A DNA stretch of 64,000 nucleotides from Sinosporangium siamense (GTDB lineage: Bacteria; Actinomycetota; Actinomycetes; Streptosporangiales; Streptosporangiaceae): contig NZ_BOOW01000006.1 of NCBI RefSeq assembly GCF_016863435.1, forward strand, positions 434,001 to 498,000. The letters are read 5' to 3'. A program made the translations under genes and the position numbers. Shown here one piece after another: positions 14,199 to 23,109 of the stretch. Position 1 is the stretch's first letter. Each line of letters opens with the position of its first letter. The notes under the pieces were generated by a model. That model saw nothing but the letters and a program-made list of their open reading frames with translations. It did no database searches and was not told the origin of the DNA.

Positions 14199-16145
14199 CT
14201 ACAGGGCTTGTGCGATGAGGTATCCGACCCCGAGCGCGATGACGAATACCACTATGGAAATCGCTATGGCTCTCAGTGTGTAGACCATCGCGGGAGACAT
14301 CCATGATGATTTCCCGTCGCCGGATCGTGAGGACCGAGCCGGCCTGCGACCGCGTCGTAGAAAGCGTCGGATCCCTCGGTGGAGTGCACTGGGCCACGGA
14401 AGCTTGGGTGGTGCCCCCGCGAGCTCCGGTTTGAGCAGGTCGCCCTTCACCGCATCGAGGACCCCGGCTGGAAGGGGAGTTTTCTCGACCTGGTGGAAGG
14501 CGGCGTCCAGCAGCACGCGTCCGGCACCGGATCCGTATAGCGAGCTCGCGGCGGCGATCAGGGGGCCGGCGCCGGGCACGAGGACGCGGCTGAAGATCTC
14601 CTTGAGTTCGTCGCCATCCAAGGCGTCGCCGTAGGCTGCCTGCAGCATGACCCGATGGCCTGTGAAGCGGTGGTGGGCGGACTCCGGCGGATGCAACTCC
14701 CGGATCACGTCGATGAGATAGTCGTGCGCGTTGAGTGCCTCGGCGATGCAGGGGTCCTGCCTGCCCCCCGACCCTCGTGCGACGAGTTCGTTGCAGGCCA
14801 GGGCCATCAGCCAGGTGGCCTGCCCTTCCTCGGCGGCCACCTCCGCCAGCGTGCCGGTCTGCATGAAGGCGAACGCCCCCTCCATGGCCTCCTTGCTCAG
14901 AAGCCGGGGCAGGCTCCGGACGACGGCGGGCTCCATTGACGACAGCGCCGCTATCAGTTCGAGGCTCGGCTCGGGCACGTCGGTGAGGATCTCTTCGACG
15001 TCCTCGGGGCCGAGCGCCTGGCCGTATCCCACGGTCAGGAGCACGGCGTAGACGTCCGCTCGCATTCCCTCAGGTGGTCTGCTCGCCAGCAACCTGCGGT
15101 CCCGGATGAGTTTCCGGTAGCGCCGCCGCTCGGCGTCGAAGAAGTCCTCCGCACTCCACTTCAAGTCGATGAGCTGCCCCACCGCGGTGTTCATCTCGGA
15201 AAGCCACCCGTTGCCGGCGGCGTCGGCGTATCTGGTCAGCGTCCTTTCGACCTTGTGCAGCCTTACGGCGTACTCCCCGTAACCGCGTCCGGTCGAGACG
15301 CAGATGTTCTCCAGCACCTCCACCGCGCCGGCGCATCCCTCTGGCTTGAAGGTGAGCGGATCCCTCTCCATCGCGAGCCGGACGATCAGTTCGGCGGGGT
15401 CGGGGTGGTGGGTGAGGAGGTCGAGATATGTCTGGGCGTGTTCGGGGAGATACGAAGGACTCACCGGCTCGCCCCAGACGATCGGGATCACCTTGTCGGA
15501 GCCGGGGTGGGAGGCGAACGACAATCTGATCTTGTCCGTCGAAGCGCTGCTGCTCCAGGTGGACGCGGTGAGCCTGGTCCGCATGCCGTAGGGCAGGAAG
15601 GCGGCCACGGCGTCGAGGAACCGCAGGCGGTCGTCCATGGAGAGCGCGCCGCCTTCGAGGACGCAGACGTGCCTGCCGGTGAGCAGGAGTGCCGCCGTGC
15701 CCATGGCGGTCGCGCGGATCGTGTCGCCGACTGTCGCGAGATGCGGCTGGACGGCGAACTCGACCAGGTCGTCCGACGGGGGAGCGGACCCGTCCAGGGC
15801 GTGGAAGAGCGCTTCGTAGGACAGGTGATATTCGGCGGCCCAGTGGTAAAGCACGCTGAAATAGCGTGAGGTCGCGATGCGACGGCCTCGCCCGTCGTAG
15901 CCCGTCCACCGGTGAATCGCCAGGATGAGTCGCGTGTTTGCCTTGTCCCCCACCCACGCGATCGTCACCTGGGGCAGGAGTTCGGGAGTGCCGGTCGAGA
16001 ACCTCGCGATGATCTGCGTGAAGTCCTCGTGGAGAAGCGGACCCTTGCTGTGCTTCAGGATCTGATAGTCCTCGACGCTCCCCGGCGGTTTTCCCTCCAC
16101 CGCCCATTCGGCCGTCAGCCACACCGCGCTCGGGTCGGAGTTCAT
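14199..16145 (-). CDS. Tail-anchored GTPase-associated protein, GAP1-like (648 aa)
   Basis: Last gene of a vWA-GTPase-GAP operon; its ATG overlaps the GTPase stop by 4 nt. The N-terminal part ('VWLTAEWAVEGKPPGSVEDY', 'GRRIATSRYFSVLYHWAAEY', 'LSYEALFHAL') resembles the N-terminal domain of proteins encoded with conflict-system GTPases. A long helical middle follows. The last about 30 residues are one hydrophobic helix ('AIAISIVVFVIALGVGYLIA') preceded by a basic stretch, predicting a C-terminal membrane anchor with the bulk in the cytoplasm. Family assignment rests on context plus pattern memory, so it is tentative; the tail anchor is seen directly. Confidence 0.6.
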   Translation of the reverse strand: MNSDPSAVWLTAEWAVEGKPPGSVEDYQILKHSKGPLLHEDFTQIIARFSTGTPELLPQVTIAWVGDKANTRLILAIHRWTGYDGRGRRIATSRYFSVLYHWAAEYHLSYEALFHALDGSAPPSDDLVEFAVQPHLATVGDTIRATAMGTAALLLTGRHVCVLEGGALSMDDRLRFLDAVAAFLPYGMRTRLTASTWSSSASTDKIRLSFASHPGSDKVIPIVWGEPVSPSYLPEHAQTYLDLLTHHPDPAELIVRLAMERDPLTFKPEGCAGAVEVLENICVSTGRGYGEYAVRLHKVERTLTRYADAAGNGWLSEMNTAVGQLIDLKWSAEDFFDAERRRYRKLIRDRRLLASRPPEGMRADVYAVLLTVGYGQALGPEDVEEILTDVPEPSLELIAALSSMEPAVVRSLPRLLSKEAMEGAFAFMQTGTLAEVAAEEGQATWLMALACNELVARGSGGRQDPCIAEALNAHDYLIDVIRELHPPESAHHRFTGHRVMLQAAYGDALDGDELKEIFSRVLVPGAGPLIAAASSLYGSGAGRVLLDAAFHQVEKTPLPAGVLDAVKGDLLKPELAGAPPKLPWPSALHRGIRRFLRRGRRPARSSRSGDGKSSWMSPAMVYTLRAIAISIVVFVIALGVGYLIAQAL

Positions 16146-17152
16146 CCCGCCGGGCTCCCGTTCGCGTGCTCGTTCAGGACTTGCTGACCGAGCCACAGCA
16201 CGGGCTCCACCACGTTGATCGGATGGACCTGGCCGCGGATCCGGGAGGGCATGGGCTCGGCGGCCGAAGGGCTGCTCAAGGGCGCGTGGGGCACGAGGTT
16301 CACCGGGTCGGCCATGTCGAAGACCTTGCGCATGGGATCGAGATAGAAGCCTATGGAAGAGGTCACATAATATTTGATGCGGTCTTCGTGAAAGAAATGC
16401 GTGAGGGTGTTCAGCATGATGTCGGCGTTGCCGGTGGCCGATATCGAGCACAACTCCTGAAGCAACTGCGCGGCGTCGTCCTGCGGGACCCTGGGAAACT
16501 GGTGGACGTCGTCGGGATCGGTGGTGAGCAGCGTCAGCTCCGAGGCGGTCTGCAGCACTCTGAGCTCGTCGAACTTGGTGATGCAGATCGCGAGGTGATG
16601 CGGGAGCTTACCGTCGGGATATTTGTCCGACGAGGCCAGCATCTGACTGGCCAGCTGGCTGAGCGGGGCGAAGAGATAGTTGAACGCGTCGCCCTTTTCG
16701 AATTCGCGGATCGGGTCGAAGAGGAAGATGATGCCCTTGCTTTTCTCCAGACTGGAGATCAGTTCGGACTTGTCGGCGGTGGAGAGGTGGTGGCTGTCGC
16801 CGAAGGAGCCGCCCGGTGGATCCATGAGGTTGATGTTGATCCTGGTCGCGGTGACCTGGGCGGGTTTCCCCCGCCGGCGCCCGTTTTTCCCAGCCGGAGG
16901 ACCGAGCAGCGTCCAGCGATAGCGATTCCGGTCCTTGGTCGCCTCAGGGAACTCGCCTACGCCCGACAGGGCCAAAGTGTTCTGGATCAGGAAGTCGGTC
17001 GACGGGGCATCGCCCCCGACGATCCTCCAGTCCTGCTGCGGGCGGCGGCTCAACGCGATGGACAGTGCGGCGAGGAGGGTGGTCTTGCCGCTGCCGGGTG
17101 CGCCCCACATCGCGATATCGGTGTGGTCGCGCCCCGATCCCTCATCCGACAT
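16142..17152 (-). CDS. TRAFAC-like GTPase (336 aa)
   Basis: A P-loop GTPase. G1/Walker A is 'GAPGSGKTT' (residues 17-25), the G3 DxxG motif is Asp-Pro-Pro-Gly (111-114) at the end of a hydrophobic strand, and G4 is 'ITKFDE' (TKxD, 192-195). The 'GIIFLFDP' strand follows the switch region. No membrane segments. It lies 83 bp after the vWA gene and overlaps the GAP1-like gene by 4 nt. GTPases of this kind, encoded with vWA and 'GTPase-associated' proteins, have been proposed as switches of multi-component conflict systems. Nucleotide specificity is inferred from TKxD. Confidence 0.75.
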   Translation of the reverse strand: MSDEGSGRDHTDIAMWGAPGSGKTTLLAALSIALSRRPQQDWRIVGGDAPSTDFLIQNTLALSGVGEFPEATKDRNRYRWTLLGPPAGKNGRRRGKPAQVTATRININLMDPPGGSFGDSHHLSTADKSELISSLEKSKGIIFLFDPIREFEKGDAFNYLFAPLSQLASQMLASSDKYPDGKLPHHLAICITKFDELRVLQTASELTLLTTDPDDVHQFPRVPQDDAAQLLQELCSISATGNADIMLNTLTHFFHEDRIKYYVTSSIGFYLDPMRKVFDMADPVNLVPHAPLSSPSAAEPMPSRIRGQVHPINVVEPVLWLGQQVLNEHANGSPAG

Positions 17153-17235
17153 GGCAGGGCTCTACTTTCACTGGCATCCGGCTTCTTGTTCCTTTCACTG
17201 GCACAGGGCGGGGGCGTGTGTCGCCATGCGTGGCA

Positions 17236-18657
17236 CTACGGGTCGTACAGGGGAAAGGGGATCCGCTGTGCCGCCGATGCGACCAGGCCGAGGTCGGAGC
17301 AGAGGCGTCTGATGTCCACGACCTCAAGGTGGGCGCGTGCTCCCTCACCGAGAGTGCGCCAGACCGGGGTGGCACGTTCCTCTGGTTCGTCGCAGATCGC
17401 GCCCAAGGTCAAGTCGGCCCTTCGTCTCAGGCGGTGGAGGAGATCCTCCCAGTCATGCCGGTGCGGGCAGGGCAGAATGCGCGCTTCGGCCCGGGGCGGA
17501 TGCGGAGGTCGTCCGCCGACGGTCAGCAGCACCACACGGTCTCCGGTCCCCGCGCCGAGCCGGCCGTGGACCTCGTGCAGGGCGTCCTCGATCTGCACGG
17601 CGTAGGGATAGCCCTCCGGCCGGGCTCCTCGGAGTTCGAGGCCCGACAGGGAGTCCAGAGCGGTTTTGGGGGAGACGTGCCAGACGCGCACCTCCACCGG
17701 CTCCTCCCGCTCACCGCGCCCGAAGCCGTGCGTGCCATACGCGAGGAGCGAGACGTGCAGCCGGTCGGGGAGCGCGCCCGCACACGTCGTGACGACCTGG
17801 CGGACCCGGCGCAGCCGTTCGTCGACGAGGTCGGAGGAGCCGCTGACCTCGACCGCGCAGATGAGGTGCGCCGGACCGATCTGCGGATCGAGCGTCGCGG
17901 GCACGGAGGCGACCAGGTCCTCCCAGCGCCGGTCGTCGGGCACCAGGGCCGGCAGACCGCTGAAGCGCACCACTCCCGGCCGCTCCAAGGTGGCCCAGAA
18001 CTCGTGGCGGCCGGGGGAGAGCACGGCCGACTGGACCGACAGCAGGCTCGGCTGGATGTTCTGCCACGATGCCACCGCGAAGGCGGTGCCCCGGTCGTCG
18101 CCCGGTTCGCAGCGAACCCGGACCCTGACGGGCTGTCCGCGCCTGGCGCCGATCGCGAACAGCGGCTGCGTCGCGAGCTCCAACCGGCCGCTCACCGCGT
18201 CCCGCTTCAACACGACAAGGTCGTATGACCGTTTCAGCGGCTCGTCGGCGAGGATCTCGCGGAGCAGCGCGGGAACCGGCACATGCGCTTTGGTGAAGTG
18301 CGGTGCGTCCGGCCGCGCCTCGCGGAGCCATTCCATCGCCCGGGAGGCCTGCAGGCCGTCGGGAAATGAGCAGATCAGGATCACCGAGGCGTGGGACCGT
18401 ATTCCGGAGGCCCGGACGATCGCCTCCTTACCCGAGGCGTCGTCCGCCGTCCCCTCCCACTCCTGCTCGCCGGCGATGTTCCAAGGCGTGACGGGTCCGT
18501 GGTGCCCGCGCGGAGTGCCGGCGTCGTCACGGTGCAAGGTGAAGGTGGTCATGCCGTCGGCGGCCACCTCGACCACGATCAGGCGGGCGGATCCGTCGAG
18601 TTCGTCTATTGCTTTGGTGAGGGCCTTGCGCAGCAGATCTCCACCCCCGTCGGTCAA
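17236..18657 (-). CDS. vWA-like protein of the GTPase operon (473 aa)
   Basis: The C-terminal half looks like a von Willebrand factor A fold: strand 'AHLICAVEVSGSSD', helix, 'LHVSLLAYGTHGF', later 'YAVQIEDALHEVHGRL' and 'DRVVLLTVGGRPPH'. The MIDAS position reads E-x-S-x-S rather than D-x-S-x-S, so metal binding may be altered. The N-terminal half ('LLRKALTKAIDELDGSARLIVVEV') is unassigned and may be a second alpha/beta domain. TTG 18657 was chosen because GGAGG lies 6 nt upstream; an ATG 60 nt further out lacks one. First gene of the three-gene GTPase operon and divergent from the DUF4407 gene. Confidence 0.6.
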   Translation of the reverse strand: MTDGGGDLLRKALTKAIDELDGSARLIVVEVAADGMTTFTLHRDDAGTPRGHHGPVTPWNIAGEQEWEGTADDASGKEAIVRASGIRSHASVILICSFPDGLQASRAMEWLREARPDAPHFTKAHVPVPALLREILADEPLKRSYDLVVLKRDAVSGRLELATQPLFAIGARRGQPVRVRVRCEPGDDRGTAFAVASWQNIQPSLLSVQSAVLSPGRHEFWATLERPGVVRFSGLPALVPDDRRWEDLVASVPATLDPQIGPAHLICAVEVSGSSDLVDERLRRVRQVVTTCAGALPDRLHVSLLAYGTHGFGRGEREEPVEVRVWHVSPKTALDSLSGLELRGARPEGYPYAVQIEDALHEVHGRLGAGTGDRVVLLTVGGRPPHPPRAEARILPCPHRHDWEDLLHRLRRRADLTLGAICDEPEERATPVWRTLGEGARAHLEVVDIRRLCSDLGLVASAAQRIPFPLYDP

Positions 18658-18972
18658 TTGCGGCCTCCGAAATGCGAGTGAATGGGAGTGGTTGTAATGC
18701 GGATATGCAGGTATCACGCATGATCACGCTCACCACGAGGTGGGCTCGTGTTTGCCCAGCCCCGAAATATCCCCCTAGCCCCCAAGGGGGTTGCTTTAAC
18801 AGGAAATGTCGGTTATGGGATGTATGTCGGCGTGATTCCCCTTTAAGTCGTTCGGTTTCCCCGGCGTCAAGATTAGATGCGCTTGGCCAAAGTATAATAG
18901 GGTGATTACTCTTGACGGAGGGGGTGCCCGGGGGAGGTATCTCCTGAAAATGTGTTCTGGAGGGTAGTCCCG
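18658..18972. promoter_or_regulatory. Divergent promoter region of the GTPase operon and DUF4407/kinase operon
   Basis: 315 bp with no gene. It carries both promoters, so the two operons may share control. A C5/G5 hairpin occurs near 18779-18790. An AT-richer stretch with 'aagtataatag' at 18890-18901 is a plausible -10 region for the rightward operon. GGAGGG at 18959-18964 is the RBS of the DUF4407 gene. Confidence 0.5.
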
Positions 18973-20346
18973 GTGAGAAGGCTGTTGATTGCCCTGTCCG
19001 GCGCACGGCCCGAGATCTTGCAGCAATGTCCCACCGAGCGCGGCAAATTCGACGGCATCGGCGGCGCGGTTCTCACCACGAGCGTGCTGGCCGCCGCGTC
19101 GATGGCCTTCGCCCTCCACAGCGCACTCGGTGTTCACCTTGTCTTCGCCATCCCTGTCAGCCTGCTCTGGGGCCTGGCCATCATGAGCCTCGACCGGTGG
19201 CTGGTGACCACATTGCAGCCGGACGGGCCGCGCCGGTGGCGGCTGGCGGTGCCCCGCATTCTCATGGCGGTGCTGCTCGGAGTGGTCGTCTCCACGCCGC
19301 TGGTCCTGCAGATCTTCAAGTCGGAGATCGACGCCCAGATCGTGGAGATCCGGCAGGCCCGCGCCAACGCGTTCGTCGAACGCCAGGGCAAGGAAGCCGT
19401 CGGCCAAGAGGTGGCACGGCTCCGTGCGCGGGTCTCGGAGCTGCGGAACATCATCGCCTCAGGAGGCGACCTCCCCGCCGATCCCGCGAAGGACCCAAAG
19501 GTCAAGTCGCTGACGGCGGAACACGACGAGCAGCAGAAGCTGGCCGCGAAGCACTACAAGGAGTGGCAGTGCCAGCTCTACGGCGGGCCGACGTGCCCCC
19601 GCAAGGGCCCGGGTGTCCTCGCGAAGGCCAGCGAGACCGCCTACAAGAAGGCCAGGAGCCGCGTCGACGCTCTCAACCGCGACATCGACGCGCGTAAGTC
19701 GGAGCTCAAGGCCACCGATCAGGAGGCGAAGCAGGGCCGGCTCGACGCGGCGAACACGGAGCTTCCGACGACCGAGGCGCTGCTCAAGGCCGCTCTGCAG
19801 CGACAAGGCAATCTGCAGGCGGCGTTCGACGAGGAGAACGAGTCCGTCAACGGTCTGCTGATCCGCCTGCAGGCGCTCAACGAGGTCTCGGGCAGCGACT
19901 TCACCCTGGGGGCCGCCCGGGTGGTCCTGTTCCTGCTCTTCCTGCTGATCGAGTGCCTGCCGGTCATGGTGAAGCTGATGCAGCGGCCAGGCAACTACGA
20001 CAGGCTCCTCCAGCTCGCCGTCGACCGGGAATACCGCGAGGCGAAGGGCGCCTACAACGCGTTCGGCTCCTCCCCGGCACACCACGCGGACGCCCCCCGC
20101 ACGGGAAGGGACCTGTCGGCCATCTGGAAGCGTCCGCCGCCTCCGCGGCAGGAGCCGCTCGACGAGCCTGTCTCCCACGAGCGCGCCGAGCCTGAGACGC
20201 TGGTGACCGAGCAGCTCCCCCGCGAGCCGGCGCACAGCCCGCTGGAGGACGAGAGACTGCGCTCGATGCCGGACGCCCGCCCGGTCCGGGTCGCGGAGCC
20301 GCTCGCCCCCGGCACCAGGTTCGAGTTGTTCCCCGAGGACGAGTAG
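18973..20346 (+). CDS. DUF4407 membrane protein with coiled coil (457 aa)
   Basis: Four hydrophobic segments fit DUF4407 topology: 'GGAVLTTSVLAAASMAFAL', 'LVFAIPVSLLWGLAIMSL', 'ILMAVLLGVVVSTPLVLQIF', then a long charged, helical stretch (about residues 120-310) and a last helix 'VVLFLLFLLIECLPVMVKLM'. 'SLDRWLV' between the second and third helices is typical. The C-terminal about 90 residues are acidic and proline-rich, probably disordered. GTG 18973 has GGAGGG 8 nt upstream; an ATG at 18952 is too close to that RBS. The kinase gene starts 9 bp after its stop, so the two probably act together at the membrane. Function of the family is unknown. Confidence 0.8.
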   Translation: MRRLLIALSGARPEILQQCPTERGKFDGIGGAVLTTSVLAAASMAFALHSALGVHLVFAIPVSLLWGLAIMSLDRWLVTTLQPDGPRRWRLAVPRILMAVLLGVVVSTPLVLQIFKSEIDAQIVEIRQARANAFVERQGKEAVGQEVARLRARVSELRNIIASGGDLPADPAKDPKVKSLTAEHDEQQKLAAKHYKEWQCQLYGGPTCPRKGPGVLAKASETAYKKARSRVDALNRDIDARKSELKATDQEAKQGRLDAANTELPTTEALLKAALQRQGNLQAAFDEENESVNGLLIRLQALNEVSGSDFTLGAARVVLFLLFLLIECLPVMVKLMQRPGNYDRLLQLAVDREYREAKGAYNAFGSSPAHHADAPRTGRDLSAIWKRPPPPRQEPLDEPVSHERAEPETLVTEQLPREPAHSPLEDERLRSMPDARPVRVAEPLAPGTRFELFPEDE

Positions 20347-20354
20347 GGCCCGCG

Positions 20355-21905
20355 GTGAACTCCCGGAGCGGGCTCCCCGTCGTCCGCGGTCGTTACCGGC
20401 TGCTGTCCAGGCTGGGGCAAGGGGGCATGGCCGATGTCTGGCTCGCCGACGACCAGGCGCTCCACCGCCGGGTCGCCCTCAAGCAGGTCGTTCTGGATGC
20501 CAGGAGCGAGCGGCTGCCGGTGCGGCGCGAGCGCGCCATGCGCGAGGCACGCGCGCTCGCCCTCATCAAGGACCCCGGAGTCGTCGAGATCCACGACGTC
20601 TTCGAGGAGGACGGCTCTCCCTGGATCGTCATGGCCGTCATCGAGGGCCGCACGCTCGGCGAAGTGCTTCGCGATGAGTTCGACAAGGGCGGGCCGGACG
20701 AACGCGAGGTCGCCCGCATAGGCTTGCGCGTGCTGAGCACACTGCGGGCCGCGCACAGCCTCGACATCCTGCACCGCGACGTCAAACCAGCCAACGTCAT
20801 GATCGGCGACAACGGCGGGGTCTACCTCATCGACTTCGGCATCGCCCAGTTCGGCGGTGAGGTCGCTCTCACCCGTGCGAACGCCATGCTCGGCACCATG
20901 GCGTTCACCGCGCCGGAGCGGATCGAGGGGCACCCTCCCGGCCCGCCCGCGGATCTGTGGTCGCTGGGGGTAACCCTCTTCTACGCGCTGGAGGGATATT
21001 CCCCGTTCGAACGCAGCGATTCGACGGCGACGATGCGAGCGGTCCTCGACCTCGACCCACCACGGGCCAAGCGCCCCGGACCTCTGGCCGACGCCGTCGT
21101 CAGGTTGTTGCACAAGGACCCCGCCCAGCGCATGAAGGCATGGGAACTCGACAGGGCTCTGACGTCGATCGCCGACGGTGTCCCGCGAGAGGAAGACGGT
21201 GTCCCGCGCCGGGAGGCACGGATGCGGTCAAGCGCCACCACCGTCCCCCGGCCTCCCAAACGCGACCGGACGCCACCACCACCGAAGCCCCCGAAGCTCG
21301 ACACGCGAGACCCCGCGCGGATCGCACGCCGGGCCGGCGAGATGAGCCCCGCCGGCGCCGCGCAACTGCTCGCCGGCCTCACACCGGGAGCCGTCCAGGC
21401 GGCACTGACCCACCTCGAACCCAAACCCGCGGCAGCCATCCTGCTGGCGCTCCCGCCCGACATGGCGGCGTCCGTCATCGCCGCCATGCCGGCCAAGGCC
21501 GCGGGCGCCCTGGTGAACGAGATGGCCGCCCGTCCAAGCGAGACGGTGGCGGTGCTCCAGGTGTTGTCGGCGAGGCGCGTCGGAGGGATCATGGATCACA
21601 TGCGTGCCCGGGATTCCGCCGCCCTGCTGGGGGCGATGCCGGTGGAGGAGGCCAAAAGGTTCCTTCAGCACGCCGACGTGCGGACGTCCGCGGGGGTGAT
21701 CGGCGCGCTGGGCACGACCAGGATCGCCGTCGACGTGGTCGAGGCTCTCCCGGCCGAGCGGGCTTGTGCCGTACTCAACCATGTGCCGCCCGGGTTCACG
21801 GCCGGACTTTTGAAGGCGATGTCCAAGGGACGTGCCAACGTGTTGTTCAACGGACTCAGTCAGCAGATGCGCGACCAGGTCAGGCAGGCTGTGAGCAGAC
21901 GATGA
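20355..21905 (+). CDS. Ser/Thr protein kinase with C-terminal MgtE-N-like repeats (516 aa)
   Basis: A complete Hanks-type kinase domain occupies residues 10-275: glycine loop 'GQGGMADV' (21-28), Lys43 in 'VALK', catalytic 'HRDVKPAN' (Asp142, Asn147), 'IDFGIA' (Asp160), and an activation segment ending 'APERI'. No transmembrane helix follows, unlike PknB-type kinases. After a Pro-rich linker, residues about 330-510 are helical repeats ('MSPAGAAQLLAGL', 'EPKPAAAILLALPPDMAASVIAAMP') like the cytosolic N domain of MgtE magnesium channels. The fusion suggests a kinase with a scaffold or sensory superhelix. It follows the DUF4407 gene by 9 bp and overlaps the next gene by 4 nt. Confidence 0.85.
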   Translation: MNSRSGLPVVRGRYRLLSRLGQGGMADVWLADDQALHRRVALKQVVLDARSERLPVRRERAMREARALALIKDPGVVEIHDVFEEDGSPWIVMAVIEGRTLGEVLRDEFDKGGPDEREVARIGLRVLSTLRAAHSLDILHRDVKPANVMIGDNGGVYLIDFGIAQFGGEVALTRANAMLGTMAFTAPERIEGHPPGPPADLWSLGVTLFYALEGYSPFERSDSTATMRAVLDLDPPRAKRPGPLADAVVRLLHKDPAQRMKAWELDRALTSIADGVPREEDGVPRREARMRSSATTVPRPPKRDRTPPPPKPPKLDTRDPARIARRAGEMSPAGAAQLLAGLTPGAVQAALTHLEPKPAAAILLALPPDMAASVIAAMPAKAAGALVNEMAARPSETVAVLQVLSARRVGGIMDHMRARDSAALLGAMPVEEAKRFLQHADVRTSAGVIGALGTTRIAVDVVEALPAERACAVLNHVPPGFTAGLLKAMSKGRANVLFNGLSQQMRDQVRQAVSRR

Positions 21906-23038
21906 GACACGTCCTTGTCGTCGGAGCCGGAATCGTGGGCGCCGCACTGGCCGATGCGCTCGCGCCCGAGTGCCGGGTCACCGTCGTCGACGAGGGCACC
22001 CCCGGGCGGGGCACGACGGCGAACGGGTTCGCGTGGATCAACGCGAACCGGACTCTGGACGAGACCTACTTCGACTTCCGGGTCGCCGCGATGCGCGAGT
22101 GGGAGCGGCTGGCCCGTGAGTTCGGCACCCCGCAGTGGCATGTCCCCGCAGGGAACCTGATGTGGGCCGACAACGAGGAAAGCCGCGCCGAGCTCGCGGC
22201 CAGGGTCGAACGACTACTTTCGCGTGGTTACCCGGCACGCTTCCTCAGCCCGGCCGATGTGGCCGTGATCGAGCCCGCCGTCCGGGTGCCGGACGACGCG
22301 CATGTGGCCCACTTCCCCGGTGAGGCCTTCGCCCATGCCTCTCAGGCCGCTCAAGCGCTCGTCAAACGCGCGAAGTCCGCAGGTGCCCGCCTCATCACCC
22401 ACCACCGGGTGGTGACCCTCACCCAGGACCACGGCCGGGTGAACGGTGTGGAACTGGCCACCGGCGATCTGATCACCGCGGACCACGTCGTCTGCGCCGC
22501 CGGGTGGCAGAGCTCCCGGATCCTCGGCACCGCGGGTGTGCGTCTCCCTCTCGTGGACGCGCACGCTCCGGGTTCTCCCGCTCCCGGACTCACCGCCACG
22601 ACCACGCCGGCCCGTCTGCTGCGCGGCGTGATCCACGCGCCCCGCATGCACCTGCGCCCCGACTGGAACGGCGGGCTGCTCCTGGCGGCCAGGGACCTGG
22701 ACGTGGCGACCGACCTGGCCACCCCGGCCGCCACCATGGAGGCGCGGGCGGTCGAACTCCTCGCCCGTGCCCGCGACATCCTGCCCGGCCTCGAGCCCGG
22801 GGTGGCCGTCAGAGACGTGCGGCGTGGTGTGCGGCCCATGCCGGAGGACGGGTTCCCCCTCGTCGGCCCTGTCCTGCCCGGCCTCTACGTCGCCGTGTCC
22901 CACAGCGCCGTCACGCTCGCCCCACACCTGGCACGGCTGATCGCCCGGGAGGTCCTCGACGGAACTCCCGCCGAGGCCCTCGCGCCCTACCGCCCGGGCC
23001 GGGGCGGCGGCCACACCTCGGCTACCGCCTTCGTCTAG
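21902..23038 (+). CDS. FAD-dependent oxidoreductase, DAO family (378 aa)
   Basis: The N-terminus is a Rossmann dinucleotide-binding motif ('HVLVVGAGIVGAALADAL', GxGxxG) followed by an acidic strand end ('VTVVDEG'). 'GTTANGFAWINANR' and the C-terminal 'GVRPMPEDGFPLVGPVLPGLYVAVSHSAVTLAP' fit glycine/D-amino-acid oxidase-type flavoproteins that oxidise amines. ATG 21902 overlaps the kinase stop by 4 nt, so it is transcribed with the kinase, yet its function fits better with the catabolic genes downstream. Substrate unknown. Confidence 0.8.
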   Translation: MRHVLVVGAGIVGAALADALAPECRVTVVDEGTPGRGTTANGFAWINANRTLDETYFDFRVAAMREWERLAREFGTPQWHVPAGNLMWADNEESRAELAARVERLLSRGYPARFLSPADVAVIEPAVRVPDDAHVAHFPGEAFAHASQAAQALVKRAKSAGARLITHHRVVTLTQDHGRVNGVELATGDLITADHVVCAAGWQSSRILGTAGVRLPLVDAHAPGSPAPGLTATTTPARLLRGVIHAPRMHLRPDWNGGLLLAARDLDVATDLATPAATMEARAVELLARARDILPGLEPGVAVRDVRRGVRPMPEDGFPLVGPVLPGLYVAVSHSAVTLAPHLARLIAREVLDGTPAEALAPYRPGRGGGHTSATAFV

Positions 23039-23109
23039 TACGGCGTCAGCCCGCCTGAGCAGCCCCCAGAAACCGGTCGACCCGGAATGCCGGAACTCCC
23101 TGAGCCGCC

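Noticed and set aside
17166-17203. Direct repeat TTTCACTGGCA at 17166 and 17193 between vWA and GTPase genes
   Set aside because: Short and imperfectly extended; could be an operator, but nothing else supports it.
16166-17605. 479-codon plus-strand frame antisense to the GTPase and vWA genes
   Set aside because: Shadow of genes with clear motifs; no RBS and no recognisable fold.
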